A DNA stretch of 64,000 nt from Laspinema olomoucense D3b. GTDB lineage: Bacteria; Cyanobacteriota; Cyanobacteriia; Cyanobacteriales; Laspinemataceae. The first letter of the stretch is position 1. Each line of letters opens with the position of its first letter. The stretch is from the NCBI RefSeq assembly GCF_025370785.1, contig NZ_JAMXFA010000017.1:76766-140765 (forward strand). The letters are read 5' to 3'. Made by a program: the position numbers and the translations under genes. The notes under the pieces were generated by a model. The model did no database searches, was not told the DNA's origin, and saw only the letters and a list, made by a program, of their open reading frames with translations. Positions 9,056-19,346 of the stretch are shown here, one piece after another.

Positions 9056-10312
9056 TCCCTTCTTTCCGTTTTTCTCACACCTAAAAAGCACTTTTCCAGC
9101 GTTTTTAATGCCAATTTTCTCGAAACGGGTGTTCAACTCAGTGCTGATTAACAGTAATTTTTATTAATAAGCACTGAATAGAAATCCCTCCCTTCCTGCG
9201 ATCGGTTCTCTTCAGCCTGTTTCACCTGTTGACCATCACAGATCAGAGGACTAGGCAGGTTCACAACCGCCTTCTCTTTCAGGGAGCGCTATGTCGTCAT
9301 CCTTAAGGTTTCACGATGCCAGGGGGTCTGTGATCCTCCGTAACAGTCTTGACTTAAAAATCGCTGAAAATGCATATCACCTAAAGAGATACTTGATTTT
9401 CGGGCCACTGTCAAGTAAAAAGGGCTACATTGTCTCGGGAAAAATATTGAGGCGTTAAAGTGGCTACACTCTTTTTACGGCAAGGATTTCAGGATTTTAT
9501 CCCTGGGGTTTTCTCCGATAGCTGCTCATTTTATTGATGGGAGTGGGATGAGGTCTCGCTCTGAGGAAAGGGTCCCAGGAAAAGCGGGTCTAACTCAAAA
9601 ATCCTGGATCCTTAGTCCCGGGTCTTTTTCCCGAATCGGTTCCGTTCCCTGACCCCTAATTTAACTCATCTCTAGCATGAGCTAAAACCGTTTAATATTT
9701 AATTTTTTTATAAGTTAAGCTACTTTTTCGAGGGACATCCTACATTTATTTAAATAAAAAGATTAAATTCCCCTTATGGGCAACCCAATGATACAGATTA
9801 GCGGTAAACCCCTGCTTGGAAATATCGGTTTATACTCAATCTATCTTAATTAATTGCTAGTTATTAGCAATTAATTAGGATATCCACCCGGAAGCGAGAA
9901 CCGGCGCGAGTGAGTATCCGAACAACCGGGGGCTGCGGCCAAATCCTGATGAGTAGTAAAGTTTTTTAAGAACCTGTAACAAATTTACCAGAAATTGAGG
10001 GATTTTTTCTGAGGTTTCTGAGTAACAGGGGCCATTAGTCCCGGTGTATGGGAATTTTGTTTACCCTTGGTAAGGTTGTGAAAAGAGGGAGTTGGGGTTA
10101 CAGGGGTTTTGGTTTTTGGCTTTAAAGCAGTTTGGTCTAGGGGTGGATCCCTGATAAATCAGAAACGAGAATTTATTTCATTAAGCTTGACGGAACTCCT
10201 CCAATACCGTAAATTGATATCTCGGATTAAAAAAACAGCTTTGGCTGGATAGAATTTCTGAGTTAATTGAGAGTTTTTCTTGATTGAGCAGAAAGAATCC
10301 TACAGGTACTTT
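9056..10312. promoter_or_regulatory. long divergent intergenic region porin / futA
   Basis: Holds both promoters and no convincing gene. Visible structure: a near-perfect inverted repeat at about 9846-9881 (TTAATTAATTGCTA, loop GTTAT, TAGCAATTAATTA), followed at 9880-9945 by a GC-rich segment that can fold (GGATA with TATCC, CCGG with CCGG). Then at 9944-9967 comes the TGATGA...GTAAAGTTTT element shared with 6069-6095. This could be a structured 5' leader or small RNA; I do not recognise a known riboswitch. No clear Fur box could be assigned by eye. Confidence 0.45.
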
Positions 10313-10326
10313 GGGAGGTGCAAGGA

Positions 10327-11391
10327 GTGAAACGCAGAAAAATATTGAGCTTATTAGGGTTGGCCCTGGCAAGTGGGGGACTGGCAGTGGCTTGTTCTAA
10401 CGGAACGACACCCACCGCAACAACACCCCAACCGGAGCCGGTAGCAACCACAGCCGCTAACCCCGCCACGGGAGAACAACTGGTGGTTTATTCCGGTCGC
10501 AACGAGAACCTAGTTGGCTCCCTGATTGAACAATTCAAGACCGAAACGGGCATTGATATCCAAGTCCGCTACGGAGACACGGCAGAACTCGCCGCAGCGA
10601 TTCTCGAAGAAGGCGAAAATACACCGGCAGACGTCTTTTTTGCACAGGATGCCGGTGCCCTGGGTGCGCTGCAAAAAGCCGATCGCACTGCTAAACTGCC
10701 CGAAGAGATTCTCAATAAAGTTGAATCTCGGTATCGATCGCCCCAAGGTGAGTGGGTGGGAATTACAGGTCGGGTTCGCACTTTGGACTACAATACGGAT
10801 TTGGTACAACCGGACGAAGTACCCCAGTCGATCCTGGAATTGACCGATCCAAAATGGGAAGGAAAAATTGGCTGGGCACCTACCAATGGGTCATTCCAAG
10901 CCTTTGTTACGGCCTTGCGAGTCTCTCTGGGGGAGGAACAAACCAAACAATGGTTAGAAGGGGTTAAAGCCAACAATCCGAAAGTATATGCCAAGAATAC
11001 GGCGATCGTGGAAGCACTTTCGCGGGGTGAAATTGCCGTTGGATTCGTCAATCACTACTATTTAGAAAAATTCAAAGCGGAAAATCCAGACGCGCCAGTT
11101 GCTCACAGCTTCCCTAACGATGTGGGATCATTGGTGAATGTAGCGGGTGTGAGTATTTTGGAGAATACAGACAGGCTGGCTGAATCGCAACAGTTTGTTA
11201 ACTTTATGTTAAGTCCCAAAGCTCAGGAATATTTTACTCAAGAGACTTTTGAGTATCCTTTGGTAACAGGTGTAGTGGCGACTAAAGCTCTAACACCCTT
11301 ATCGGACATTAAGTCTCCTGAGATCGATCTGAGCAACCTCAATGATTTAGAGGGAACACTGAAGCTACTCCAGGAAACCGGCATTTTATAG
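10327..11391 (+). CDS. futA: Fe(III) ABC transporter binding lipoprotein FutA-like
   Basis: Periplasmic iron(III)-binding protein that hands iron to FutB. The GTG at 10327 is preferred because GGGAGG (10313-10318) lies at correct spacing; an in-frame GTG at 10318 overlaps that site. The N-terminus is a lipoprotein signal: KRRK, a hydrophobic core, then lipobox LAVAC, so the mature protein is probably anchored in the plasma membrane. Type 1/2 solute-binding fold with YSGRNENLVG, RYGDTAELAAAILEEG and the tyrosine pair in VNHYYLEKF expected to ligate iron. Member of the FutA/FbpA/SfuA group. A second binding protein follows 121 bp downstream. Confidence 0.93.
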   Translation: MKRRKILSLLGLALASGGLAVACSNGTTPTATTPQPEPVATTAANPATGEQLVVYSGRNENLVGSLIEQFKTETGIDIQVRYGDTAELAAAILEEGENTPADVFFAQDAGALGALQKADRTAKLPEEILNKVESRYRSPQGEWVGITGRVRTLDYNTDLVQPDEVPQSILELTDPKWEGKIGWAPTNGSFQAFVTALRVSLGEEQTKQWLEGVKANNPKVYAKNTAIVEALSRGEIAVGFVNHYYLEKFKAENPDAPVAHSFPNDVGSLVNVAGVSILENTDRLAESQQFVNFMLSPKAQEYFTQETFEYPLVTGVVATKALTPLSDIKSPEIDLSNLNDLEGTLKLLQETGIL

Positions 11392-11512
11392 GGTGTGCCG
11401 TAAAAGCTGTCAGGGAAATCAAGGGTGATCGCCCCGATAGCCTAGGGTATAGCTTCAACTGTTGCGACAAGTTGGGCGCAACATCAACCGAAACATTAAA
11501 AGATTGCAGAAC

Positions 11513-12517
11513 ATGAACTATCGGAAAAAACTGGCGATCGCCGCAGTCGCCATCCTCTTGAGCCTGGGCGGAATTCGGGTCGTTACGGCCCAAGGAAAAA
11601 CCCTAATTATCTATTCCGGGCGCAATGAAAACCTGATCGGTCCCGTTATTGATAAAGCCCGTCAAGAACTCGGACTTGATATAGAAGTTAGATATGGGGA
11701 TACCGCCGAACTGGCGATCGCCCTGTTGGAAGAAGGCCGAAATAGCCGTGCCGACTTGTTTTTCGCCCAGGATGCCGGAGCATTAGGCGCAATGGCCCAA
11801 GCTCGACGCACCATGCCAATTTCCCAACCCCTGATCAACCGAGTAGACTCGCGCTTTCGGTCCCGTAACGGCCAATGGGTGGGAATCAGTGGTCGTGCTC
11901 GCGTGGTGGATTACAATACCCAACTGGTACAGCGCGCCGAACTCCCCAAGAATGTCTGGGAATTGACCGACCCCAAGTGGCGGGGTAAAGTTGGCTGGGC
12001 ACCGACGAACGGATCATTTCAGTCCTTTATCACTGCCATGCGTGCCACTGCCGGAGATGACCGCACCTTAGAATGGCTACGCGCTATGAAAGACAATGGT
12101 ACCGTAGTATATCCGAACAATAGCACCATTCTGGAAGCGTTAGGTCGGGGAGAAGTCCACCTGGGGCTAGTGAATAACTATTATCTCTCGCGGTTTATTA
12201 AGGAAAATCCGAATTTTCCTGTAGCCCATCATTATATGGCTGGAGATATCGGGTCCATGATTAATGTGGCGGGGGTTGCAATTATGGATACCACCGACCA
12301 AAAAGGGGATGCAGAAAAATTCATTGACTATCTCCTCACACCGGAATCCCAGCAGTATTTTGCCCAACAAACAAGCGAGTATCCCTTACTTTCTGGGGTA
12401 GAAGCCCCGGCTAAACAAATTCCCATCTCTCAAATCAATTCCCCCAATATTGACTTGAGCAACTTAGCCGATTTAGCGGGAACCATTTCTTTACTAGAGG
12501 AAGCGGGACTTTTATAA
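11513..12517 (+). CDS. futA: second FutA-like Fe(III)-binding protein, soluble type
   Basis: Paralogue of the upstream gene, with YSGRNENLIG, RYGDTAELAIALLEEG and NNYYLSRF conserved. The ATG at 11513 starts a classical signal peptide (MNYRKKLAIAAVAILLSLGG, then a VTA/Q-like cleavage site) with no lipobox cysteine, so this copy is expected to be freely periplasmic. The upstream in-frame extension from 11462 has no support. About 334 residues, family-typical. A tandem lipoprotein plus soluble pair recalls the FutA1/FutA2 division of labour in Synechocystis, where the genes are unlinked; equivalence of each copy is not shown here. Confidence 0.92.
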   Translation: MNYRKKLAIAAVAILLSLGGIRVVTAQGKTLIIYSGRNENLIGPVIDKARQELGLDIEVRYGDTAELAIALLEEGRNSRADLFFAQDAGALGAMAQARRTMPISQPLINRVDSRFRSRNGQWVGISGRARVVDYNTQLVQRAELPKNVWELTDPKWRGKVGWAPTNGSFQSFITAMRATAGDDRTLEWLRAMKDNGTVVYPNNSTILEALGRGEVHLGLVNNYYLSRFIKENPNFPVAHHYMAGDIGSMINVAGVAIMDTTDQKGDAEKFIDYLLTPESQQYFAQQTSEYPLLSGVEAPAKQIPISQINSPNIDLSNLADLAGTISLLEEAGLL

Positions 12518-12592
12518 AAAAGTTGAGCCACTTGAGTCAAGATAGAAAATATGTCATAAGCAATCTAGGGTGCGAAAGGTGCCGAGTTAAGG

Positions 12593-14251
12593 ATGAAATC
12601 AACAAAACAGGGCAAGGCGATCGCCCAGATTGGTAAGCGGTTAGAACAGTGGGTTGGGGGCTATCAGTCCTGGGGAAAAGGGTCTCGCCCTCCCGGGTTT
12701 TTGGTCGCCGCTGGAAGCATTACCGCAGTGGCGATCGCCCTTCCCCTCCTTTATCTCGTGATCCGGGCAGCCGGTGCGGGATTTGAGGAGGTTTGGACCT
12801 TACTTTCCCGTCCGCGTACCCTAGAGGTATTAGGGCACAGTGCTGGTTTAGCCGCAGCGGTTACCCTATTTTCCGCCTTGATATCTTTGCCTTTAGCCTT
12901 TTTGACCGAACGGACCAATTTGCCCGGGCGGCGGTTTTGGGCAGTCGCCACCACCCTTCCCCTAGCAGTGCCCAGCTATGTGGGTAGCTTTGCCTTAATT
13001 GCCAGCTTCGGCACCCGAGGCAGTTGGCTGCAATTGTTGCTGGAACCCTTTGGGGTGGAAGAATTGCCCTCAATCTATGGGTGGCCCGGTGCGATTTTGG
13101 CTCTAACCTTGTTTACCTATCCCTATCTGCTGATTGCCTTGCGATCGGGGTTGCAAGGCATTGACCCGGCGATCGAAGAAGCCTCCCGCACCCTGGGAAA
13201 CAATGCTTGGTCTACCTTTTGGCAAGTTACCCTCCCCCAGCTACGTCCCTCGTTAGTCGCTGGGGGCTTATTAGTCGCCCTCTATTCCTTGCGGGATTTT
13301 GGGACACCCAGCTTGATGCGGTTTGACTCGTTTACTCGGGTGATTTTCATCCAGTACCGGAGTAGTTTTAACCGCAACTCAGCAGCAGTGTTGTCCTTAG
13401 TCTTAGTCGCCCTATTGTTGCTAATCCTGGCGATCGAATACCGAGTTAGAACAGGTGCAGCCTATTACAGCAGCAGTTCTGGCGGTAGTCGCCCCCCCAC
13501 TCGCATCGCCTTGGGTGGGTGGAAATGGCCAGCGATCGCCTTTTGTAGCATCATCACCGCCTTGGGATTAGTCCTCCCCCTCGCCGTGACCCTCTTCTGG
13601 TTGTGGCGCGGACTCAATGCCGGAAAAATCCCCCCCGATGTTCTCACCACCGGCTTTAATTCCATCCTCGCATCGGGTCTTTCCGCCATCATTGCCACCC
13701 TATTTGCCCTCCCCGTCGCCATCCTGTCCGTGCGCTTTCCGGGCCGAATCACCACGGTAATTGAGCGCTTAACTTACGTTGGATTTGGTCTGCCGGGAAT
13801 TGTAGTTGCCCTTTCTTTAGTCTTTATTGGTGCTAACTATGTCCCGTTCTTATATCAAACCCTGCCGATGTTAGTCTTTGCCTATTTAGTGTTATTTTTA
13901 CCCCAATCTGTCGGCACAATTCGTAGTTCCCTGCTGCAAGTTAACCCCCAATTAGAAGAATCGGCGCGCACCTTGGGCCGTACCCCCTGGCAAACCTTGC
14001 GGGAAATCACTTTACCTTTAGTCAGTCCGGGGGTATTAGGTGGTGCAGTCCTGGTCTTTTTAACAGCAATTAAAGAACTGCCAGCTACCATGTTACTTGC
14101 GCCTATCGGATTTAAAACCCTAGCCACCCAGATTTGGCAAGCGACAGAGGATGTCCAGTTTACCGATGCCGCCGCCGCTTCCCTGACCTTGTTGTTAGTT
14201 TCTGCCGGTTCTACGTTAGTTTTGTTAGGGCGAAATTCGGTCAAAAATTAA
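12593..14251 (+). CDS. futB: iron ABC transporter permease FutB
   Basis: Inner-membrane permease of the Fut Fe(III) importer. 552 aa with two fused BPD_transp_1 halves: each half has the EAA loop contacting the ATPase (EEASRTLGNNAWSTFWQVTL at about 195-215; EESARTLGRTPWQTLREITL at about 454-474) and about six hydrophobic helices. The two-in-one arrangement matches FbpB/SfuB/FutB. ATG start at 12593, 75 bp after the second futA. The cytosolic N-terminal ~40 residues are basic. Confidence 0.95.
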   Translation: MKSTKQGKAIAQIGKRLEQWVGGYQSWGKGSRPPGFLVAAGSITAVAIALPLLYLVIRAAGAGFEEVWTLLSRPRTLEVLGHSAGLAAAVTLFSALISLPLAFLTERTNLPGRRFWAVATTLPLAVPSYVGSFALIASFGTRGSWLQLLLEPFGVEELPSIYGWPGAILALTLFTYPYLLIALRSGLQGIDPAIEEASRTLGNNAWSTFWQVTLPQLRPSLVAGGLLVALYSLRDFGTPSLMRFDSFTRVIFIQYRSSFNRNSAAVLSLVLVALLLLILAIEYRVRTGAAYYSSSSGGSRPPTRIALGGWKWPAIAFCSIITALGLVLPLAVTLFWLWRGLNAGKIPPDVLTTGFNSILASGLSAIIATLFALPVAILSVRFPGRITTVIERLTYVGFGLPGIVVALSLVFIGANYVPFLYQTLPMLVFAYLVLFLPQSVGTIRSSLLQVNPQLEESARTLGRTPWQTLREITLPLVSPGVLGGAVLVFLTAIKELPATMLLAPIGFKTLATQIWQATEDVQFTDAAAASLTLLLVSAGSTLVLLGRNSVKN

Positions 14252-14375
14252 TCTTAAATTGTGATAAAATTAATAAAAATTAGTGCTAATTTGACCCATT
14301 AAAGTTATTTACAAATCAATTCAACATGGATTTTTTGTCAAATCAAAATAAAAACTAACTCCGATTGCAAAGCTA

Positions 14376-15455
14376 ATGAACGAACCTGAAATCTTAAGAT
14401 TAGAATCCGTAACCAAAACATTCGATGGCAGTGGAGATCCGGCGGTGAATCGAGTCTCCCTGAATTTACAGAAAGGGGAAATCCTCACTTTGCTAGGTCC
14501 CTCCGGTTGTGGGAAAACCACCCTGTTGCGATTATTGGCGGGATTTGAAAAGCCCGATGCCGGGGTAGTGGAAATTGGGGGAAGACAGGTGGCTGGGGGT
14601 GGGGTCTGGATTCCCCCGGAACATCGGCAAATCGGCATGGTGTTTCAAGAATATGCCTTGTTTCCGCATTTAACGGTGGCGGAAAATGTGGCATTTGGGT
14701 TAAAAAGTCAGAAAAAGCAACGGATTGAGCATGAAGTGACTGAGGCGATCGCCTTAGTGGGGTTGCAGGGATTATCCAAGCGCTATCCTCATCAACTGTC
14801 TGGGGGTCAACGGCAGCGAGTAGCGTTAGCTAGGGCGATCGCACCAGCACCGGCGATCGTCTTACTGGATGAACCGTTAAGCAATTTAGATGTCCAGGTA
14901 CGGCTGTATTTAAGAGAAGAAATCCGCAAGATTCTTAAGAGTACCAATACGACGGCGATTTTTGTCACCCATGATCAGGAAGAGGCGTTAGCAATTAGCG
15001 ATCGCATCGCGGTGATGAAAAAGGGACGAATCGAACAATTTGGGACCCCGGAACAGATTTATGAGGAACCCGCCTCGCGCTTTGTCGCTGGATTTGTTAC
15101 CCAGGCGAATTTTCTGCCAGCGCGACGCATTGGCAAACTCTGGGAAACCGAGGTGGGTTCGTTTGAGGTGGAAGTACCTGAAACGGTGATGCGAGAACCC
15201 GTGGATACTTCTAATGAAGGGGAGTTAATGATCCGAGAAGAAGATTTAATCCTGAAACCGGATGAAACGGGACAGGTGGTGATTCGCGATCGCCAGTTTT
15301 TAGGACGAGAGCACCGATATTGCTTGATCACCCCTTCCGGACGAGAATTTCATGCGCGTAGTAGTGGGGGGTCTCTGTTGGCGATCGGGACCCGAGTGCA
15401 AGTAGAGGCGATCGAGGAACGGTTGCGCGTTTTTGCTCTCAAGGAACTGGGGTAA
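14376..15455 (+). CDS. futC: iron ABC transporter ATP-binding protein FutC
   Basis: Cytosolic ATPase that powers FutB. 359 aa. Walker A GPSGCGKTTLL, Q-loop in FQEYALFPHLTV, signature LSGGQRQRVALARA, Walker B IVLLDEPLSNLD and the switch His in FVTHDQEEAL are all intact. A TOBE-like regulatory domain follows (about 285-355). The 124-bp AT-rich gap after futB has no terminator, so the four genes probably form one transcript. Confidence 0.95.
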   Translation: MNEPEILRLESVTKTFDGSGDPAVNRVSLNLQKGEILTLLGPSGCGKTTLLRLLAGFEKPDAGVVEIGGRQVAGGGVWIPPEHRQIGMVFQEYALFPHLTVAENVAFGLKSQKKQRIEHEVTEAIALVGLQGLSKRYPHQLSGGQRQRVALARAIAPAPAIVLLDEPLSNLDVQVRLYLREEIRKILKSTNTTAIFVTHDQEEALAISDRIAVMKKGRIEQFGTPEQIYEEPASRFVAGFVTQANFLPARRIGKLWETEVGSFEVEVPETVMREPVDTSNEGELMIREEDLILKPDETGQVVIRDRQFLGREHRYCLITPSGREFHARSSGGSLLAIGTRVQVEAIEERLRVFALKELG

Positions 15456-15761
15456 TGGGGGTGATGGGGACGTTTGTCGTAACGACTGAAGTCGTTCCTC
15501 GTGACGAAAGCTTAAGCGAGTCACTCACCCTGCGCGCCTCTGCCGCCTGTCTAGTAGCCTGGTCCTCGTGACGAAAGCTTAAGCGAGTCACCAGGAAACA
15601 ACAAATGACAATTGACAATTGACAATTGCTATAGTTTCTATCAAAACAAACCCCTGGATTTATTTTGAATCAAGGAGTACGCTGGGATAGGCGCAATCCC
15701 GTTGCACATCCAAGCCGCTTGACTGAACTCCAGTCCGTCTCATCCTAAAACTGCATAGCTT
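15456..15761. repeat. palindromic repeats between futC and the defence locus
   Basis: Two copies of a 28-bp unit containing GTGACGAAAGCTTAAGCGAG lie at 15497-15524 and 15564-15591. GTAACGACTGAAGTCGTT (15479-15496) belongs to a family repeated at 55505-55569. CAATTGACAATTGACAATTG (15609-15628) is a short tandem repeat. No gene. This is a natural boundary for the incoming defence island. Confidence 0.75.
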
Positions 15762-18700
15762 ATGGCTCAACTGGAAGACCTGACTCGTGGGACAACCGTT
15801 AAAGGTATCCTACCCCATCAAAACATCACCGTCATTGACAGCAAGTGGCATGGGAGTGATGTGGTTGAGATCATTTACAAAGATGCAAGTGGACAGCCTC
15901 ATACCCAGATTCTGTACAGAGATGATGAATCCACCCTGGAAATCGTTACAGAAGGGCAACCCTGGAGTTTCGATGGGAATGGTGCGCTCCTGCGCCTGGT
16001 TTCTGAAGCCCATCGGATTCGCTTGGCTCATTTATTCGACCCCCTGCTTGCTGTCCATACCTCTCTGGTAGAACCGCTTCCCCACCAAATTTCCGCAGTT
16101 TATGAGGATATGTTGACCCGACAACCCCTACGATTCCTGTTAGCGGATGACCCTGGGGCTGGAAAAACCATTATGGCGGGGTTATTGATTAGAGAATTGC
16201 TGATTAGAGGGGATTTGCAACACTGCTTGATTGTTTGTCCTGGGAGTTTGGCAGTGCAATGGCAAGATGAGTTGTTTCAAAAATTTCATCTGCCGTTCGA
16301 GATTTTGACCAATGACCGCATTGAATCTGCCCGTACTGGGAACGCTTTTACAGAAATGCCCCTGCTGATTGCCCGGTTAGATAAACTCAGCCGCAATGAT
16401 GATTTGCAAGGAAAACTGAGTCAAACTGATTGGGATTTAGTGGTGGTGGATGAGGCACATAAGATGTCTGCCTCATTTTTTGGGGGAGAAGTTCGCGAAA
16501 CCAAGCGCTACAAACTCGGTAAGCTGCTTTCTACCCTAACTCGTCATTTCCTACTGATGACAGCGACACCTCACAATGGGAAGGAAGAGGATTTTCAGCT
16601 TTTTTTGGCGCTTTTGGATGGCGATCGCTTTGAAGGACGGTTCCGAGATGGAGTCCATGTCTGCGATACTTCCGATTTAATCCGCCGGTTAGTCAAAGAG
16701 GACCTCCTCAAATTTGATAGTAAACCCCTCTTCCCCGAACGTCGCGCTCATACCGTCGAATATGCCCTCTCTGACTTAGAGGCAGTCCTCTACAAACAAG
16801 TCACCGACTATGTAAAGGATGAATTTAACCGCGCTGAAGCCCTCATGAATGATGGACGCCGGGGGACCGTGGGATTTGCTTTGACCATTTTGCAACGTCG
16901 CCTTGCCTCATCCCCAGAAGCGATTTATCAATCTCTGCAAAGACGACGAACTCGCCTCCAAAAACGCCTGCGAGAAGAAGAGATTATCAAACGAGGACTC
17001 AGCGCTGAACTCGAACTCAATGTAATCGTTAACCCAGAAGATTGGGACGATGATTTTGAAGAGTCAAACAGCGACGAACGGGAAGCAACGGAAGAAGAAG
17101 TCGTAGATTTAGCTACTGCTGCGCGGACGATCGCCGAATTGCAAACGGAAATCCAGTGCTTGGAAGAACTGGAAAAACTCGCCCTGAAAGTCAGACGCAG
17201 TGGCAAGGATCGCAAATGGGAAGAACTCTCCAAAATCCTGCAAAACCGTGCTGAAATGTTTGATGCCGGGGGTCATCGGCGCAAACTGGTGATTTTTACC
17301 GAACATCGGGACAGCTTAAACTACTTAACCGAACGGATCCGCACCCTTCTCGGACGTTCAGAAGCTGTGGTGACCATTCATGGCGGGATGGGACGAGAGG
17401 AACGCAAGAAAGCGGAAGAATCGTTTAAACAGGATGTCACCGTAGAGGTCCTGGTTGCCACCGATGCCGCAGGGGAAGGGATTAACCTGCAACGATCGCA
17501 TCTGATGGTAAATTATGACCTGCCTTGGAACCCGAATCGCTTAGAACAGCGGTTTGGACGGATTCACCGGATCGGGCAAACCGAGGTTTGTCATCTCTGG
17601 AATTTGGTAGCGGGGGAAACCCGGGAGGGGGATGTTTATTTGTCCCTGCTGCGGAAACTGGAGATTGAGCAAAAAGCCCTGGGGGGTAAAGTTTTTGATG
17701 TGCTGGGGAAAGCGATCGCCGGGAAAGAACTGCGAGAACTGCTGATTGAAGCCATTCGCTACGGCGATCGCCCGGATATCAAGGCCAAACTTAACCAATT
17801 CGTTGCCGATCGCCTAGATCGAGTGCGCTTACAAGAGTTACTAGAAGAACGTGCCCTAGCCCGAGATATCATGGATGCGACCCGAGTCCAACAGATTCGC
17901 GAAGATATGGAACGGGCGCAAGCGCGGAAAATCCAGCCCCATTTTATCGCATCTTTTTTCTTAGAAGCCTTCCAACGCTTAGGGGGAACCATTCGACAGC
18001 GCGAACCCCAGCGCTATGAGATTACCAACGTTCCGGCAACCCTTCGCAATCGCGATCGCCTGATTGGGATTAGAGAACCGATTCTGCTGCGCTATGAGCG
18101 AATTTGCTTTGAGAAAGACCTGATTAGCGTTCCCGGAAAACCCTTAGCTGATTTTGTTTGTCCGGGACATCCCCTCCTGGATGTCACCCTAGACTTGACT
18201 TTAGAACGGCATCGAGACTTGCTCAGACAGGGGGCGATTCTCGTGGATGAAACGGATTTTGGGGAAGAAGTGCGGGCATTAATTTACCTTGAACATTCCA
18301 TCCAGGACGCCCGTACAGATAAAGATGGACGGCGGCGCGTGGTTTCTCGCCGGATGCAGTATGTGGAGATTGAAAGTAGCGGGCCACCTCAAAATGCAGG
18401 CTATGCCCCTTATTTAGATTATCGACCCTTAACCGAAGCCGAAACATCCCTAGTAGAAGGAGCGATCGCCGGTTTGGGACTGCGCCATGATATTGAAAAT
18501 CAGGCCACCAGTTATGCGATCGCCCACCTCGTCCCCCAACATCTCCAGGAAATCCGCACTCGCCAAAAAGACCTGATTGATAAAACCGTCCGCGCCGTCA
18601 AAGACCGACTGCTTAAAGAAATTAACTACTGGGACCACCGCGCCACCGACCTCCGGGTACAGGAACAGGCAGGCAAACCCAACGCGAAACTCAACTCCGC

Positions 18701-19346
18701 CAAGGCCCAACAGCGTGCCGATGACCTCGCCGCCCGACTCCAGAAACGCCTGACTGAACTGGAACAGGAACGCAAACTCTCTCCCTTGCCTCCCGTAGTC
18801 GTGGGTGGGGCCCTGGTCATTCCCATTGGTTTATTGCAACGCCTGCAAGGAATTAAAGCATCCACCCCCACCCCCTTTGCCCGAGAAACCAAGCGGGTAG
18901 AACTGATGGCAATGGCAACGGTAATGGCCGCAGAACAGGCATTAGGCTATCAACCCCGGGATGTCAGCGCTTCTAAGTGCGGCTATGACATCGAATCCCG
19001 CAACCCTGAAACCGGACATTTGCGCTTTGTCGAAGTCAAAGGCAGGATAGAAACAGCAGATACCGTTACTGTCACCAAAAATGAAGTCATCACCGCCCTC
19101 AATCAGCCGGATCACTATGTTCTGGCCCTGGTTCAGGTTCCCCTAGACCCCGATGGACCCGAGGGGACAGCCAGCAATCCGGTGACCCCCAAAGACTGTA
19201 TCCTGCGCTATGTCCACCAGCCTTTTCAACGGGAACCAGATTTTGGCGTTTGCAGTGTCAACTACGAGTGGAAAGAACTATGGAATCGAGGACAAGATAG
19301 CCTGGATTACTTAACTAAATTTGGAGCAAATCATGGCAACCCCTAA
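15762..19346 (+). CDS. SNF2/SF2 helicase with C-terminal DUF3883 (Hma-type helicase)
   Basis: 1,194 aa. Motif I DDPGAGKTIMAG (~127-138), DEAH box VVVDEAHKM (~227-235), motif III TATPHNGKEEDF, C-terminal helicase motifs ATDAAGEGINLQ and EQRFGRIHRIGQ (the SNF2/RapA signature). The C-terminal ~150 residues carry a DUF3883 domain (GYDIESRNPETGHLRFVEVKGR), whose ExK core at about 1088-1092 looks like a restriction-endonuclease fold. First gene of a co-directional run with a DUF1156 methylase and a DUF499 ATPase, a combination I recall as the Hma (helicase-methylase-ATPase) anti-phage type. Likely a DNA translocase acting on unmodified DNA; activity is inferred. ATG start; the last 14 bp overlap the next gene. 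Confidence 0.9.
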   Translation: MAQLEDLTRGTTVKGILPHQNITVIDSKWHGSDVVEIIYKDASGQPHTQILYRDDESTLEIVTEGQPWSFDGNGALLRLVSEAHRIRLAHLFDPLLAVHTSLVEPLPHQISAVYEDMLTRQPLRFLLADDPGAGKTIMAGLLIRELLIRGDLQHCLIVCPGSLAVQWQDELFQKFHLPFEILTNDRIESARTGNAFTEMPLLIARLDKLSRNDDLQGKLSQTDWDLVVVDEAHKMSASFFGGEVRETKRYKLGKLLSTLTRHFLLMTATPHNGKEEDFQLFLALLDGDRFEGRFRDGVHVCDTSDLIRRLVKEDLLKFDSKPLFPERRAHTVEYALSDLEAVLYKQVTDYVKDEFNRAEALMNDGRRGTVGFALTILQRRLASSPEAIYQSLQRRRTRLQKRLREEEIIKRGLSAELELNVIVNPEDWDDDFEESNSDEREATEEEVVDLATAARTIAELQTEIQCLEELEKLALKVRRSGKDRKWEELSKILQNRAEMFDAGGHRRKLVIFTEHRDSLNYLTERIRTLLGRSEAVVTIHGGMGREERKKAEESFKQDVTVEVLVATDAAGEGINLQRSHLMVNYDLPWNPNRLEQRFGRIHRIGQTEVCHLWNLVAGETREGDVYLSLLRKLEIEQKALGGKVFDVLGKAIAGKELRELLIEAIRYGDRPDIKAKLNQFVADRLDRVRLQELLEERALARDIMDATRVQQIREDMERAQARKIQPHFIASFFLEAFQRLGGTIRQREPQRYEITNVPATLRNRDRLIGIREPILLRYERICFEKDLISVPGKPLADFVCPGHPLLDVTLDLTLERHRDLLRQGAILVDETDFGEEVRALIYLEHSIQDARTDKDGRRRVVSRRMQYVEIESSGPPQNAGYAPYLDYRPLTEAETSLVEGAIAGLGLRHDIENQATSYAIAHLVPQHLQEIRTRQKDLIDKTVRAVKDRLLKEINYWDHRATDLRVQEQAGKPNAKLNSAKAQQRADDLAARLQKRLTELEQERKLSPLPPVVVGGALVIPIGLLQRLQGIKASTPTPFARETKRVELMAMATVMAAEQALGYQPRDVSASKCGYDIESRNPETGHLRFVEVKGRIETADTVTVTKNEVITALNQPDHYVLALVQVPLDPDGPEGTASNPVTPKDCILRYVHQPFQREPDFGVCSVNYEWKELWNRGQDSLDYLTKFGANHGNP

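Noticed and set aside
9056-9136. 27-residue N-terminal extension of the porin
   Set aside because: It starts at TTG and places a basic hydrophilic stretch before an otherwise normal signal peptide; ATG 9055 is better.
9137-10312. Fur boxes upstream of porin and futA
   Set aside because: Several AT-rich half-palindromes are present but none fits the 19-bp pattern well enough to call by eye.
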